Of a stretch of 64,000 nt of DNA, positions 51,995 to 62,898 are shown piece by piece (positions within the stretch are counted from its first letter, which is position 1; each line of letters starts with the position of its first letter). Source of the DNA: Geminicoccus harenae (GTDB lineage: Bacteria > Pseudomonadota > Alphaproteobacteria > Geminicoccales > Geminicoccaceae); contig NZ_JABGCL010000002.1 of assembly GCF_019800005.1 (NCBI RefSeq), positions 62,001 through 126,000 of the forward strand, read 5' to 3'. A program made the translations under genes and the position numbers. The notes beneath the pieces were generated by a model, which did no database searches, was not told the origin of the DNA, and saw only the letters and a program-made list of their open reading frames with translations.

Positions 51995-52380
51995 GCCGCG
52001 CGGCCTTGCAGGGCGCGACTGATCTTCGCCTTGAGCGTGGCAGCGCTGAACGGCTTGACCAGGTAGTGGTCGGCTCCCGCGTCGCGGGCGGCCAGCACGT
52101 CCTCCGCCCTGCCTTCGGCGGTCACCATGATGAAGGGCACCAGGCCGATGCGCGGGTCGGCCCGCATCGCCTTGAGCAGCGCCAGCCCGCCGGTCGGCTG
52201 CATGTTCCAGTCGGAGATCACCAGGCCGAACCGGCGGCCAGCCAGGAGTGCCAGCGCCGTCTCCGCGTCGGTCGCCTCCACCACGTTGGCGAAGCCTGCC
52301 TGCTGCAGGAGGTTGCGGATGATGCGCAGCATCGAGCGGTAGTCGTCGACGAGCAGGATCGGCAGGTCGCGGTCGATCAT
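51991..52380 (-). CDS. CheY-like single-domain response regulator
   Basis: This 129-residue receiver has the acidic pair Asp12-Asp13, the phosphoacceptor Asp57 (ISDWNM), Thr87 and Lys109 (LVKPFS), all in CheY positions. The ISDWNM motif is typical of chemotaxis CheY proteins that bind the flagellar switch. No output domain is present. The gene is first in an operon with the repeat-rich exported protein and the OmpA/MotB-like protein; no kinase or flagellar gene is in the window. Function as a motility or envelope-linked regulator is inferred. Confidence 0.93.
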   Translation of the reverse strand: MIDRDLPILLVDDYRSMLRIIRNLLQQAGFANVVEATDAETALALLAGRRFGLVISDWNMQPTGGLALLKAMRADPRIGLVPFIMVTAEGRAEDVLAARDAGADHYLVKPFSAATLKAKISRALQGRAA

Positions 52381-52472
52381 CGCGCTCCGTCTCCGTGCGG
52401 CAGGCCTCCATCGAATCGGAGACTAGCCGCAAGAGGTTGACGGAGCCTTAAAGGCCCGGGCGTTCTACCGGC

Positions 52473-55361
<2,889 letters not shown>

Positions 55362-55407
55362 GAGCTGTCCGGCCGGTGGCCTGCCCGCAACAAGGGGCAG
55401 CGATAGG

Positions 55408-55422
55408 GAACGAAACAAGTAC
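55408..55422. promoter_or_regulatory. LexA-box-like site between uvrA and ssb
   Basis: On the minus strand the sequence GTAC-N7-GTTC differs by one base from the alphaproteobacterial LexA consensus GTTC-N7-GTTC. It lies 47 bases upstream of uvrA, where an SOS operator is expected. Assignment rests on this match and on gene context. Confidence 0.5.
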
Positions 55423-55560
55423 ACCGGTGGGCATTGATGGGCCAATGCCGTACGGCTTACAAGCGGTCACCGGGTTGCGGCTGCGTCATGCGCCGAACTG
55501 CCGATCAGTGCGCCTCGTCGGCGCAGCGATCTGCCGCTATGATCCGGCACATCATCCGAA

Positions 55561-55585
55561 CCCCCGTCCGGCACACGGGCGGGGG
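55561..55585 (+). promoter_or_regulatory. GC hairpin next to ssb ribosome site
   Basis: CCCCCGTCCG and CGGGCGGGGG (one T-G pair) form a 10-base stem with loop GCACA. It ends 17 bases before the ssb ATG and just before its GAGGA site. No T-run follows, so control of translation or mRNA stability is likelier than termination. Confidence 0.45.
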
Positions 55586-55602
55586 CCAGTCGAGGACGGT
55601 AT

Positions 55603-56163
55603 ATGGCCGGCAGTGTCAACAAGGTGATCCTGATGGGTAATCTGGGGAGGGACCCCGAGGTCCGCTACACCCAGAACAACCAGAAGATCGTCCATCTCTC
55701 GATCGCGACCTCCGAGCGCTGGTCGGACCGGCAGAGCGGCGAGCGCAAGGAGCGGACCGAGTGGCACCGGGTCGTGATCCTGAACGAGAACCTGGCCGAC
55801 ATCGCGGAGAAATATCTGGCCAAGGGCCGCACCGTCTATGTCGAGGGCCAGCTCCAGACCCGGGACTGGCAGGATCAGTCCGGGCAGAAGCGCTACACCA
55901 CCGAGATCGTGCTGTCCCGGTTCAAGGGCGAGCTGGTGCTGGTGGGCGGTGGCGGTGATGCCGGTGGCGGCCGGTTCGGCGGTCCGCCGGAGGATGCCTA
56001 TGGCGACGAGGAGCGCGGTGGCGCCCCGGCGCGCGGCGGGGCCGGCGGCGGTGCTGGTGGCGGTGCTGGTGGCGGCGGCTTCGAACGGCAGGGGCCGCGC
56101 GGCGGCGGCAGTGGCGGGCGCCCGGCGCCGGCCAGCGACCTCGATGACGACATCCCGTTCTGA
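55603..56163 (+). CDS. ssb: single-stranded DNA-binding protein
   Basis: This 186-residue SSB has the OB fold ([20 protein letters not shown], then SIATSERW and [20 protein letters not shown]) and a glycine-rich flexible linker (about 120-172). It ends in the acidic tail DLDDDIPF that binds repair and replication partners. The ATG follows GAGGA. It is transcribed away from uvrA, as in many proteobacteria, and may share SOS control. Length is typical. Confidence 0.98.
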   Translation: MAGSVNKVILMGNLGRDPEVRYTQNNQKIVHLSIATSERWSDRQSGERKERTEWHRVVILNENLADIAEKYLAKGRTVYVEGQLQTRDWQDQSGQKRYTTEIVLSRFKGELVLVGGGGDAGGGRFGGPPEDAYGDEERGGAPARGGAGGGAGGGAGGGGFERQGPRGGGSGGRPAPASDLDDDIPF

Positions 56164-56639
56164 GCAGGCATCACGGTCGGTACTGGCCGCCAGTCGAGCT
56201 GGCGGCCCGTCGACTTGGCGTGATTGCTGCGACAGCCGGTGGCAGGGACGGCGCAGCGAAGTGAATGTCACAGCGGCCGCACATGAGAACCGCTTGATTC
56301 TCGCCAAGTCGCCCTTATTATCATGTCGTAGCGCCTCCCGAGCATCACGCTAATTTTGCACTGGTTCTTGTTGCGTCGCATCATTGCCCGCACGCCGGCA
56401 CGCGGGACTTGATGAGGACGGGGAACCGGGGCGCGAACGGCGATTTACCTGAACCACCAGCCAAGCAGTGATCGCTTGCGGCCCAGAAGGCGGGGCCGTC
56501 CCTTCGGGTGGACGGCCGCAATGGACTGGACGGCGAGGGGGCATGTCGGCGAGCCGCATCATGGTCTCGCGATAACAGCAGGCGAAGGCGCCGCGGCGAC
56601 AAGGCCCGCGGCCGGCCTGCCATCGAGCAGAAGAGGAAT
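56164..56639 (+). other. 476-base gap, probable promoter and structured leader
   Basis: No protein-coding frame is convincing. A fair sigma70-type promoter is present: TTGATT 56294-56299, 16 bases, TATTAT 56316-56321. The roughly 310 bases after it contain two hairpins. One has CATCA / TGATG with an inner CCCGC / GCGGG (56379-56414). The other is an 8-base perfect stem GGCCGTCC / GGACGGCC with loop CTTCGGGT (56494-56517). It could be a long regulated leader for the next gene or a separate small RNA. No known riboswitch class was recognised. Confidence 0.5.
56294..56321 (+). promoter_or_regulatory. candidate sigma70-type promoter
   Basis: TTGATT (-35, 4 of 6), a 16-base spacer and TATTAT (-10, 5 of 6) lie in an AT-rich stretch upstream of the unknown gene at 56640. 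Transcription would start near 56328. Confidence 0.45.
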
Positions 56640-57269
56640 ATGTTTCCCTACCGACGCAACGTGAAGAAGCGGGGCAAGAACGGCCCGCAGCAGCGCAAGG
56701 GCGCCCAGCACGGCGGCCAGGGCCAGCGTATTCCGGGCTCGGCGCGCGACGTGCTGCGGCTCTTGCAGCCCGCCACCAAGGCGCTGGCTCAGCTCCTGGC
56801 CGGCAACACCCGGCCGTCCGGGCAGGTCAATCATGCCCGCCATGTGCTGGACCAGGCACAGTGGCTGGTGGACGAGCGCCAGGTCGACCGGCTGGCGCCG
56901 CAAGAGCGCGAGGAGTTCCTGGAGCAGCTGGCCCGCCTGAAGCTGACCCTGGCTGACGTACGCGACCAGGAGCAGGAGCAAGACGAGGCGGACGCGATGG
57001 AGCCCCGTCCGGCCAAGCCAGCTGTGGCGCCGGAGCGGCTGCGCGAGATGGCCCTGGCCCTGGCATCGACGGGTCCGGCTGCACCGGCGGCCCATGTGCC
57101 GCCGCAGCCGGCGGTCGATGAAGTGGCGGAGGAGCAGGAGACTGCGGCGGAGCCGGCGCTGCCGGAGCCCGAGCCAGCGGCCGAGCCGGAAGAGGAGGCC
57201 CGTTCCGGCCCGCGCGGCCAGCGGCTGCGGCTGCGGCGGACTACGCCCCTGGCAGCCTCGATCGGCTGA
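56640..57269 (+). CDS. hypothetical charged protein
   Basis: I do not recognise this 209-residue protein. The N-terminus is strongly basic (FPYRRNVKKRGKNGPQQRKG), the middle is helical (ARDVLRLLQPATKALAQLL, then HARHVLDQAQWLVDERQVD), and the C-terminal third is acidic and Pro/Glu-rich before a basic end (RGQRLRLRRTTP). The basic start suggests contact with RNA, DNA or phosphates; the N-terminal layout recalls DUF4167 proteins, but the conserved core of that family is not evident. The ATG follows AAGAGGA closely. It sits alone after a long leader. Confidence 0.6.
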   Translation: MFPYRRNVKKRGKNGPQQRKGAQHGGQGQRIPGSARDVLRLLQPATKALAQLLAGNTRPSGQVNHARHVLDQAQWLVDERQVDRLAPQEREEFLEQLARLKLTLADVRDQEQEQDEADAMEPRPAKPAVAPERLREMALALASTGPAAPAAHVPPQPAVDEVAEEQETAAEPALPEPEPAAEPEEEARSGPRGQRLRLRRTTPLAASIG

Positions 57270-57318
57270 CTTTCCCCCCGGCGTTCATGCTCCTCCTTCC
57301 CCATCCCGGTAGCGACCT

Positions 57319-58160
57319 ATGCTGCGCTCGATCCTGATCGCGTTGGACGGGGTGACCCCGGACGCCGCCGCCCTGTTCTGCGCCAGCGAGTTGGCCGGGG
57401 CACAGAACGCGGCGCTGCGGGTGGTGATCTGTCCGAACCGCGGCGACTTCGAGGGCGGCGAGGCCCATGGGATCGGCGGGAGCAGCTTTGCCCAGCGGCG
57501 CGACACCGTCCTGATCCAGCGGCTGCAGGAGCGGCTCCAGGCGGAGCGCACCGGCCTGGCCGAACTGCTGACCCAGTCCGAGATCGTGCCGGATATCGTC
57601 GAGACCACAGGCGACCCGGCGAGCGTCGTGGCCGCCGCCAGCGAATCCGCCGACCTGGTCGTGCTGCCCCACGGCCGGCCCCGGGCCCGGGCGGAGGACG
57701 CTACCGAAACGGGCTTCGCCCTGCCGGTCTCGGGCATCCTCCAGGAACTGGTGCGCCCGGCCCTGCTGGTGGCGGACAAGGCGATCGGCGAGGGGCCAGT
57801 GGTGGTCGCCTATGACGGCAGCCCGCTGCCCAGCGGGCACTGCATACCGGCCTCCTGTCCGGCATGTTCGGCCAGCGCGAGGTCGTCGTCCTGTCGGTGG
57901 GCTATGGCGCGTCCGCGGCGGAGGCCATGGCGACACCTGCGACGGAGCTGATACGGCATCACGGTCATGCGGTGCGGGTCGAGGCACTGGCCGGGCAAGG
58001 CGACACGGCGGGCGTGATTCTGGGCCGGCTCGAGGGCCTGGCGCCGGCCCTGTTCGTATCGGGCTCCTTCGGTGGGCAGGGGCTGCTGGAATGGCTGTTC
58101 GGCGGCACCACCGAGCACCTGCTGCCGGCGGTCCAGGTCCCCTGGCTGGTGCAGCGCTAG
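57319..58160 (+). pseudogene. universal stress protein gene with one frameshift
   Basis: The first part (MLRSILIALDGVTPDAAALF, a UspA-like start, and TTGDPASVVAAASESADLVV) runs in one frame to VVVAYDGSP near 57830. There the UspA pattern DGSxxAxRAL breaks. Inserting one base after CCG restores AQRALHTGLLSGMFGQREVV and the rest of a second Usp-like domain to the stop at 58160. The unrepaired frame ends at 57951. The original protein would have about 280 residues with tandem Usp folds; no complete GxxGxxG ATP loop is seen. Sequencing error or recent mutation are equally possible. Confidence 0.78.
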
Positions 58161-58319
58161 GAACGGGTTCCCGACGGAGGGCGGCTTTGCGCCTTTCCGC
58201 TCGCTTACCGCGGCAGATGGCGCATACTGGCCGTCGTAAAGGTTTCGGGCGCGCGCGAGCGGCGGCCGGATCGGCCTGTCGCAGCGCGCGGAGCAGCCCG
58301 GGCCCATGGAGGACCGAGC

Positions 58320-59201
58320 ATGGCCGCCAACAACCACATCCGCAATCCGATCGAATGGGGCTCCGACCAGCTGAGGAATGCCAACGTGGCACTCGGCCGG
58401 ACCGGCCACGCCGTCGTCGGCGACGATATCGTCCGGCATGGCGCGCCGCCGGCCGTCCGCCGGATCGGCATGGATGACCTGCGCGATGCGCTGCGCCGCG
58501 GGATCGACGATTTCGGAGCCTATCGCACCGACGTCATCTTCGTCTGCCTGATCTACCCGATTGCCGGCTTGATCCTGGCGCAGCTGGCGTTCGGCGCCGA
58601 GATGCTGCCGATCCTGTTCCCGCTCGCCTCCGGCTTCGCCTTGGTGGGCCCGGTTGCGGCGGTCGGCCTCTACGAAATGAGCCGGCGGCGGGAGCTGGGC
58701 GAGCAGGTGGGCTGGGCGGATGCGTTCGCCGTGCTGCGCTCGCCCGCGTTCGGCGCGATCCTGGTGCTCGGCATCATCCTGTTCCTGATCCTGGCGATCT
58801 GGCTCGGCACCGCCTATGCCATCTACGACGCGACCATGGGCCCGGAGCCGCCGGCCTCGCTCGGCAGCTTCATCAGCGACGTGTTCACGACGAGCGCCGG
58901 CTGGCAGATGATCGTCTGGGGGATCGGGGTGGGCTTCCTGTTCGCCCTGCTCGTCCTGACCATCAGCGTGGTGTCCTTCCCGATGCTGCTCGACCGGGAT
59001 GTCGGCCTGGCGACCGCCATGGCGACTTCGGCGAAGGCGGTCTGGACCAACCCGGTGCCGATGGCGGCCTGGGGCCTGATCGTGGCCGGCGCCCTGGTGC
59101 TGGGGTCGATTCCGGCCCTGCTCGGCCTCATCTTCGTGATGCCGATCCTGGGCCACGCGACCTGGCACCTGTATCGCAAGCTGGTCGCTCCCCCGTATTG
59201 A
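58320..59201 (+). CDS. DUF2189 family membrane protein
   Basis: This 293-residue inner-membrane protein matches DUF2189. It has a soluble start, then RIGMDDLRDALRRGIDDFGAYRTD and six hydrophobic helices. The family features GFALVGPVAAVGLYEMSRRRE and LDRDVGLATAMATSAKAVWTNP are present. The ATG follows GGAGGA. It is convergent with the oxidase operon; similar proteins are often encoded beside cytochrome c oxidase genes, and a link to respiration is possible but unproven. Confidence 0.88.
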   Translation: MAANNHIRNPIEWGSDQLRNANVALGRTGHAVVGDDIVRHGAPPAVRRIGMDDLRDALRRGIDDFGAYRTDVIFVCLIYPIAGLILAQLAFGAEMLPILFPLASGFALVGPVAAVGLYEMSRRRELGEQVGWADAFAVLRSPAFGAILVLGIILFLILAIWLGTAYAIYDATMGPEPPASLGSFISDVFTTSAGWQMIVWGIGVGFLFALLVLTISVVSFPMLLDRDVGLATAMATSAKAVWTNPVPMAAWGLIVAGALVLGSIPALLGLIFVMPILGHATWHLYRKLVAPPY

Positions 59202-59213
59202 CCGTCCGCCGGT

Positions 59214-59250
59214 CGCGCCCGGCACAGGCCTGGGCCTCCAGCCGGGCGCG
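59214..59250. terminator. hairpin between DUF2189 gene and oxidase operon
   Basis: CGCGCCCGGC (59214-59223) pairs perfectly with GCCGGGCGCG (59241-59250) across a 17-base loop. It lies between two convergent genes and could end transcription from both sides. No T-run is present. Confidence 0.55.
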
Positions 59251-59280
59251 CAGCGAGCCGAAGGGCGGGCCGGCCAGCGA

Positions 59281-59625
59281 TCAGGGATCGGTGCCGAGAT
59301 AGGTCAGGCGGGTGGCGAGGGTGTAGTCCGATTCCAGCGCCATCAGCGCCACGAACACCAGCACCATCACGCCCGGCAGCAGGATGGCGTAGACTAGGGC
59401 CAGCCGTTCCCATGCCATGTGCATGAAGACTGCGATGATCAGGCCGGCCTTGAGGATCATAAACAGCAGGATCAGGGACCAGCGCAGGTAGCCCTGCAGC
59501 TGGAGATAGTCCACCGCGTAGGAACAGGCGCTGAGGATGAACAGCCAGACCCACACCACGAGGTAGAGGCGGACCGGATGCTGCTGGCCTTCGTCGTGCC
59601 CGTCCGCCATCGATGGCTGTGCCAT
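59281..59625 (-). CDS. cytochrome c oxidase subunit IV-like protein
   Basis: This 114-residue protein has a short soluble start and three transmembrane helices: YLVVWVWLFILSACSYAV, WSLILLFMILKAGLIIAVFM and LALVYAILLPGVMVLVFV. The conserved LKAGLIIAVFMHM segment identifies the prokaryotic COX4/CyoD-like subunit IV. The ATG at 59625 follows the subunit III stop by 10 bases; an upstream in-frame ATG would overlap that gene and lacks family character. It is the last gene of the oxidase operon and probably aids assembly or stability. Confidence 0.87.
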   Translation of the reverse strand: MAQPSMADGHDEGQQHPVRLYLVVWVWLFILSACSYAVDYLQLQGYLRWSLILLFMILKAGLIIAVFMHMAWERLALVYAILLPGVMVLVFVALMALESDYTLATRLTYLGTDP

Positions 59626-59635
59626 GGCCGGTTCC

Positions 59636-60358
59636 TCACCACAGATAGAAGAAGGCGAAGATGAACACCCAGACCAGATCGACGAAGTGCCAGTACAGGC
59701 CGGTGATCTCGACGATCTCGTAGCGGCCGCTGCGGCTGGTGAAGAAGCCCTTGGCACCCCGGTCGAAGTCGCCGCGCCAGACCTTGCGGGCGATGATCAG
59801 CAGGAAGATCACGCCGATGGTGACGTGGGTGCCGTGAAAGCCGGTGATCATGAAGAAGGTGGCGCCGAACTGCGGAGCACCCCAGGGATTGCCCCAGGGC
59901 CGCACCCCCTCCTCGATCAGCTTGGTCCACTCGAAAGCCTGCATGCCGACGAAGCCGGCACCCAGCAGGGCGGTCACCAGCATCAGGATGGCGGTGCGCC
60001 GGCGGTCGCGCCGGTAGGCGAAGTTGACCGCCATCGCCATGGTGCCGCTGCTGGTGATCAGGACGAAGGTCATGATCGCGATCAGGATCAGCGGGATCTC
60101 GGCGCCGCCGATGGTGAGCGCGAACACCTCGCTCGGGTTCGGCCAGGGCTCCACCGTCGACATGCGCGCGGTCATGTAGGACAGGAGGAAGCAGCCGAAC
60201 ACGAAGGTGTCGCTCAGGAGAAACACCCACATCATCGCCTTGCCCCAGGACACGCCCTTGAAGGCGCGCTGGTCGGAGCTCCAGTCGGCGATCATGCCGC
60301 GCCAGCGGGCCTGCCGCGGGAGCGCTGTCTGGGTGGGAGCCATGGCTGCCCGGGCCAT
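59636..60358 (-). CDS. cytochrome c oxidase subunit III-type (CoxP-like)
   Basis: This 240-residue protein has the heme-copper oxidase subunit III fold with about five to six helices. The family features are KAMMWVFLLSDTFVFGCFL, ALLGAGFVGMQAFEWTKLI and GFHGTHVTIGVIFLL, and it ends GLYWHFVDLVWVFIFAFFYLW. The conserved acidic residue of the lipid/oxygen pathway (MQAFEW) is retained. The ATG at 60358 has a strong AAGGAGG. It is the second of two adjacent subunit III genes, as in the coxMNOP type of alternative oxidase. Confidence 0.9.
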   Translation of the reverse strand: MARAAMAPTQTALPRQARWRGMIADWSSDQRAFKGVSWGKAMMWVFLLSDTFVFGCFLLSYMTARMSTVEPWPNPSEVFALTIGGAEIPLILIAIMTFVLITSSGTMAMAVNFAYRRDRRRTAILMLVTALLGAGFVGMQAFEWTKLIEEGVRPWGNPWGAPQFGATFFMITGFHGTHVTIGVIFLLIIARKVWRGDFDRGAKGFFTSRSGRYEIVEITGLYWHFVDLVWVFIFAFFYLW

Positions 60359-60369
60359 CCTTGCCTCCT

Positions 60370-61089
60370 TCAGCTCAGGACCTGACGGCAGATCTCGGCG
60401 AAGTCGTTGGCCCAGCCGGCCAGAAGGCCGAACAGGACCAGCCAGACCAGCAGCAGGAAATGCCAGTAGGTGGCGCACAGCTCGACCAGGACCCGCGCCC
60501 GAGCGCTGCCGGGGTCGCGCCAGGCCCGTGGCATCGTCCGGCCGAGCGCCACCAGGCCGCCCGCCACATGCAGGCCGTGCACGCCGCTCAGCACATAGAA
60601 GAAGCTCGCGGCCGGGTTGCCGGCAAGGCCGTGGCCGAGGGCCAGCAACTCATGCCAGGCCAGGATCTGGCCTAGCAGGAAGGCCAGCGCCGCGGCCCCG
60701 CCCAGCAGCAGCCCGTGCCGCATGACAGCCGGGTGGCCATGCCGTGCCGCCACCTGCGCGCCGTGCAGCCCGAGGCTGCCGACCACCAGCAGGCCGGTAT
60801 TGATCCAGAGGATCCGCGGCACGGGCAGCGCCCACCAGTCGGCGGCACCCATACGCATCAGGTAGGCGCTGACGAACAGGGCGAACAGCGACCCGGCCAC
60901 GGCCAGGAACACCACCAGCCCGGCCTTCGCCCGCCGCACCGGCCCGGCCTCCTCCGCAAAGGCGGAACCCGGAGCCACCGGTGCCGGCAGTCCCGGCTCC
61001 AGCCAGGGCTTGGCCATGATGCCGTGCCGGGCCAGCCACCATCCGGCCACCGCGGCGACCAGTGCCAGGAAGGCCAGGGCCGCGCTCAT
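60370..61089 (-). CDS. second cytochrome c oxidase subunit III-type (CoxO-like)
   Basis: This 239-residue membrane protein is a more divergent member of the subunit III family. It has an N-terminal helix (LAFLALVAAVAGWWLA), then VFLAVAGSLFALFVSAYLMRMG, GLHGAQVAARHG, FFYVLSGVHGLHVAGGLVAL and the end CATYWHFLLLVWLVLFGLL. The YWHFLLLVW motif matches subunit III, but the acidic residue found in CoxP-like proteins is replaced. Its ATG overlaps the subunit I stop (ATGA). Two subunit III paralogues in one operon point to the coxMNOP-type arrangement known from rhizobia. Confidence 0.85.
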   Translation of the reverse strand: MSAALAFLALVAAVAGWWLARHGIMAKPWLEPGLPAPVAPGSAFAEEAGPVRRAKAGLVVFLAVAGSLFALFVSAYLMRMGAADWWALPVPRILWINTGLLVVGSLGLHGAQVAARHGHPAVMRHGLLLGGAAALAFLLGQILAWHELLALGHGLAGNPAASFFYVLSGVHGLHVAGGLVALGRTMPRAWRDPGSARARVLVELCATYWHFLLLVWLVLFGLLAGWANDFAEICRQVLS

Positions 61090-62867
61090 GTCGCCGCTTC
61101 CCTGCGCTCGGTGGGGGAGGGCGGCTGGTTCTGCGGGATGAAGTCCTCCGCGGCACCTGGCACGCTGTAGTCATAGGCCCAGCGATAGACCACCGGCAGC
61201 TCGCGGCCCCAGTTGCCATGGGCCGGGGGCGTCTGCGGGGTCTGCCATTCCAGCGTGGTGGCGCGCCAGGGATTGCCGCCGGCCGGCCGGCCATGGCGCA
61301 GGCTCCAGAACATGTTGAACAGGAACAGGAACTGGGCGGCACCCACCACCAGCGCGGTGATCGTGATGAACTCGTTCAGCGTGACGGTGGAGGCCGGGAC
61401 GAAGGCGGTCTCACCCATCTCGTAGTAGCGGCGGGGGATGCCGAGCAGGCCCAGATAATGCATCGGGAAGAAGATCAGGTAGGCGCCCAGGAAGGTGACC
61501 CAGAAATGGAGCTTGGCCAGTAGGTCGTTGAACATCCGGCCGGTGATCTTCGGGTACCAGTGATAGATGGCGCCGAAGATGACCAGGATCGGCGCCACGC
61601 CCATCACCATGTGGAAGTGGGCGACCACGAACATCGTGTCCGAGAGCGGCACGTCGACCACCACGTTGCCCAGGAACATGCCGGTCAGCCCGCCGTTCAG
61701 GAAGGTGACGATGAAGCCGATCGCGAACAGCATGGGCGGGGTGAAGTGGATGTCGCCCCGCCAAAGGGTCAGCACCCAGTTATAGACCTTGATGGCCGTG
61801 GGCACGGCGATGATCAGTGTCGTGGTGGCGAAGAAGAACCCGAAATAGGGGTTCATGCCGCTGACATACATGTGGTGTGCCCACACGATGAAGCTGAGCG
61901 CGCCGATGATCACGATCGCCCAGACCATCATCCGGTAGCCGAAGATGTTCTTGCGCGCATGAGTGGCGATCAGGTCGGACACGATGCCGAACGCGGGCAG
62001 GGCCACGATGTAGACTTCGGGGTGGCCGAAGAACCAGAACAGGTGCTGGAACAGGATCGGGCTGCCGCCGCCATAGCTGAGCTGCTCGCCCATCTGGACG
62101 ATCGCCGGCATGAAGAAGCTGGTGCCGAGCAGCCGGTCGAACAGCATCATCACCGCACCCACGAACAGGGCGGGGAAGGCCAGCAGCGCCATGACCGTGG
62201 CGGTGAAGATCCCCCAGATCGTGAGCGGCATGCGCATGAGCGTCATCCCGCGGGCCCGGCCCTGCAGCACGGTCACCACATAGTTCAGCCCACCCATGGT
62301 GAAGCCGATGATGAACAGGGCCAGGGAGACCAGCATCAGCACGATGCCCAGGTCCTGGCCGGGCGTGTTGGGCAGGATCGCCTGGGGCGGGTAGAGCGTC
62401 CAGCCGGCACCGGTCGGGCCGTCGGAGGTGAAGAAGCTCGCGACCAGGACCAGGACGGCCAGGAGATAGATCCAGTAGCTCAGCATGTTGGCGTAGGGGA
62501 ACGCCATGTCCCTGGCCCCCAGCATCAACGGGATCAGATAGTTGCCGAAGCCGCCGAGAAAGAGGGCGGTAAGCAGGTAGACCACCATGATCATGCCGTG
62601 CATGGTGATATACTGGTAGTAGGCGTCGGCATCGATGAACTCGAGCGCGCCGGGAAAGGCCAGTTGCAGCCGCATCAGCCAGGACAGGAACAGGGCGACG
62701 AAGCCGATCGCCATGGCAGTCAGCGAGTACTGGATCGCGATGACCTTGGCGTCCTGGGAGAAGACGTAGCGGGTGATCCAGCTATGCGGGTGGTAGAGCT
62801 CGACGTCCGCCGTCTCTGCCGGCGGCACCGTTTCCGCTGGGCCATGACCATGGATCGTGGTGGCCAT
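61086..62867 (-). CDS. ctaD: cytochrome c oxidase subunit I (CoxN-like)
   Basis: This 593-residue core subunit binds heme a and the heme a3-CuB centre. Ligands are in place: His90 (MHGMIMVVY) for the low-spin heme, His282 in GHPEVYIVALP with Tyr286 as the crosslinked Tyr, His331-His332 (AHHMYVSGM) for CuB, and His417 and His419 (HFHMVMG). The hydrophobic helices number about twelve. The ATG at 62867 follows GGAGCAGG. The set and gene order favour an aa3-type cytochrome c oxidase; CuA in the neighbouring subunit II rules out a quinol oxidase. Confidence 0.97.
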   Translation of the reverse strand: MATTIHGHGPAETVPPAETADVELYHPHSWITRYVFSQDAKVIAIQYSLTAMAIGFVALFLSWLMRLQLAFPGALEFIDADAYYQYITMHGMIMVVYLLTALFLGGFGNYLIPLMLGARDMAFPYANMLSYWIYLLAVLVLVASFFTSDGPTGAGWTLYPPQAILPNTPGQDLGIVLMLVSLALFIIGFTMGGLNYVVTVLQGRARGMTLMRMPLTIWGIFTATVMALLAFPALFVGAVMMLFDRLLGTSFFMPAIVQMGEQLSYGGGSPILFQHLFWFFGHPEVYIVALPAFGIVSDLIATHARKNIFGYRMMVWAIVIIGALSFIVWAHHMYVSGMNPYFGFFFATTTLIIAVPTAIKVYNWVLTLWRGDIHFTPPMLFAIGFIVTFLNGGLTGMFLGNVVVDVPLSDTMFVVAHFHMVMGVAPILVIFGAIYHWYPKITGRMFNDLLAKLHFWVTFLGAYLIFFPMHYLGLLGIPRRYYEMGETAFVPASTVTLNEFITITALVVGAAQFLFLFNMFWSLRHGRPAGGNPWRATTLEWQTPQTPPAHGNWGRELPVVYRWAYDYSVPGAAEDFIPQNQPPSPTERREAAT

Positions 62868-62898
62868 CAACCTGCTCCCCGCTGGCGGTTCTGGCGGG

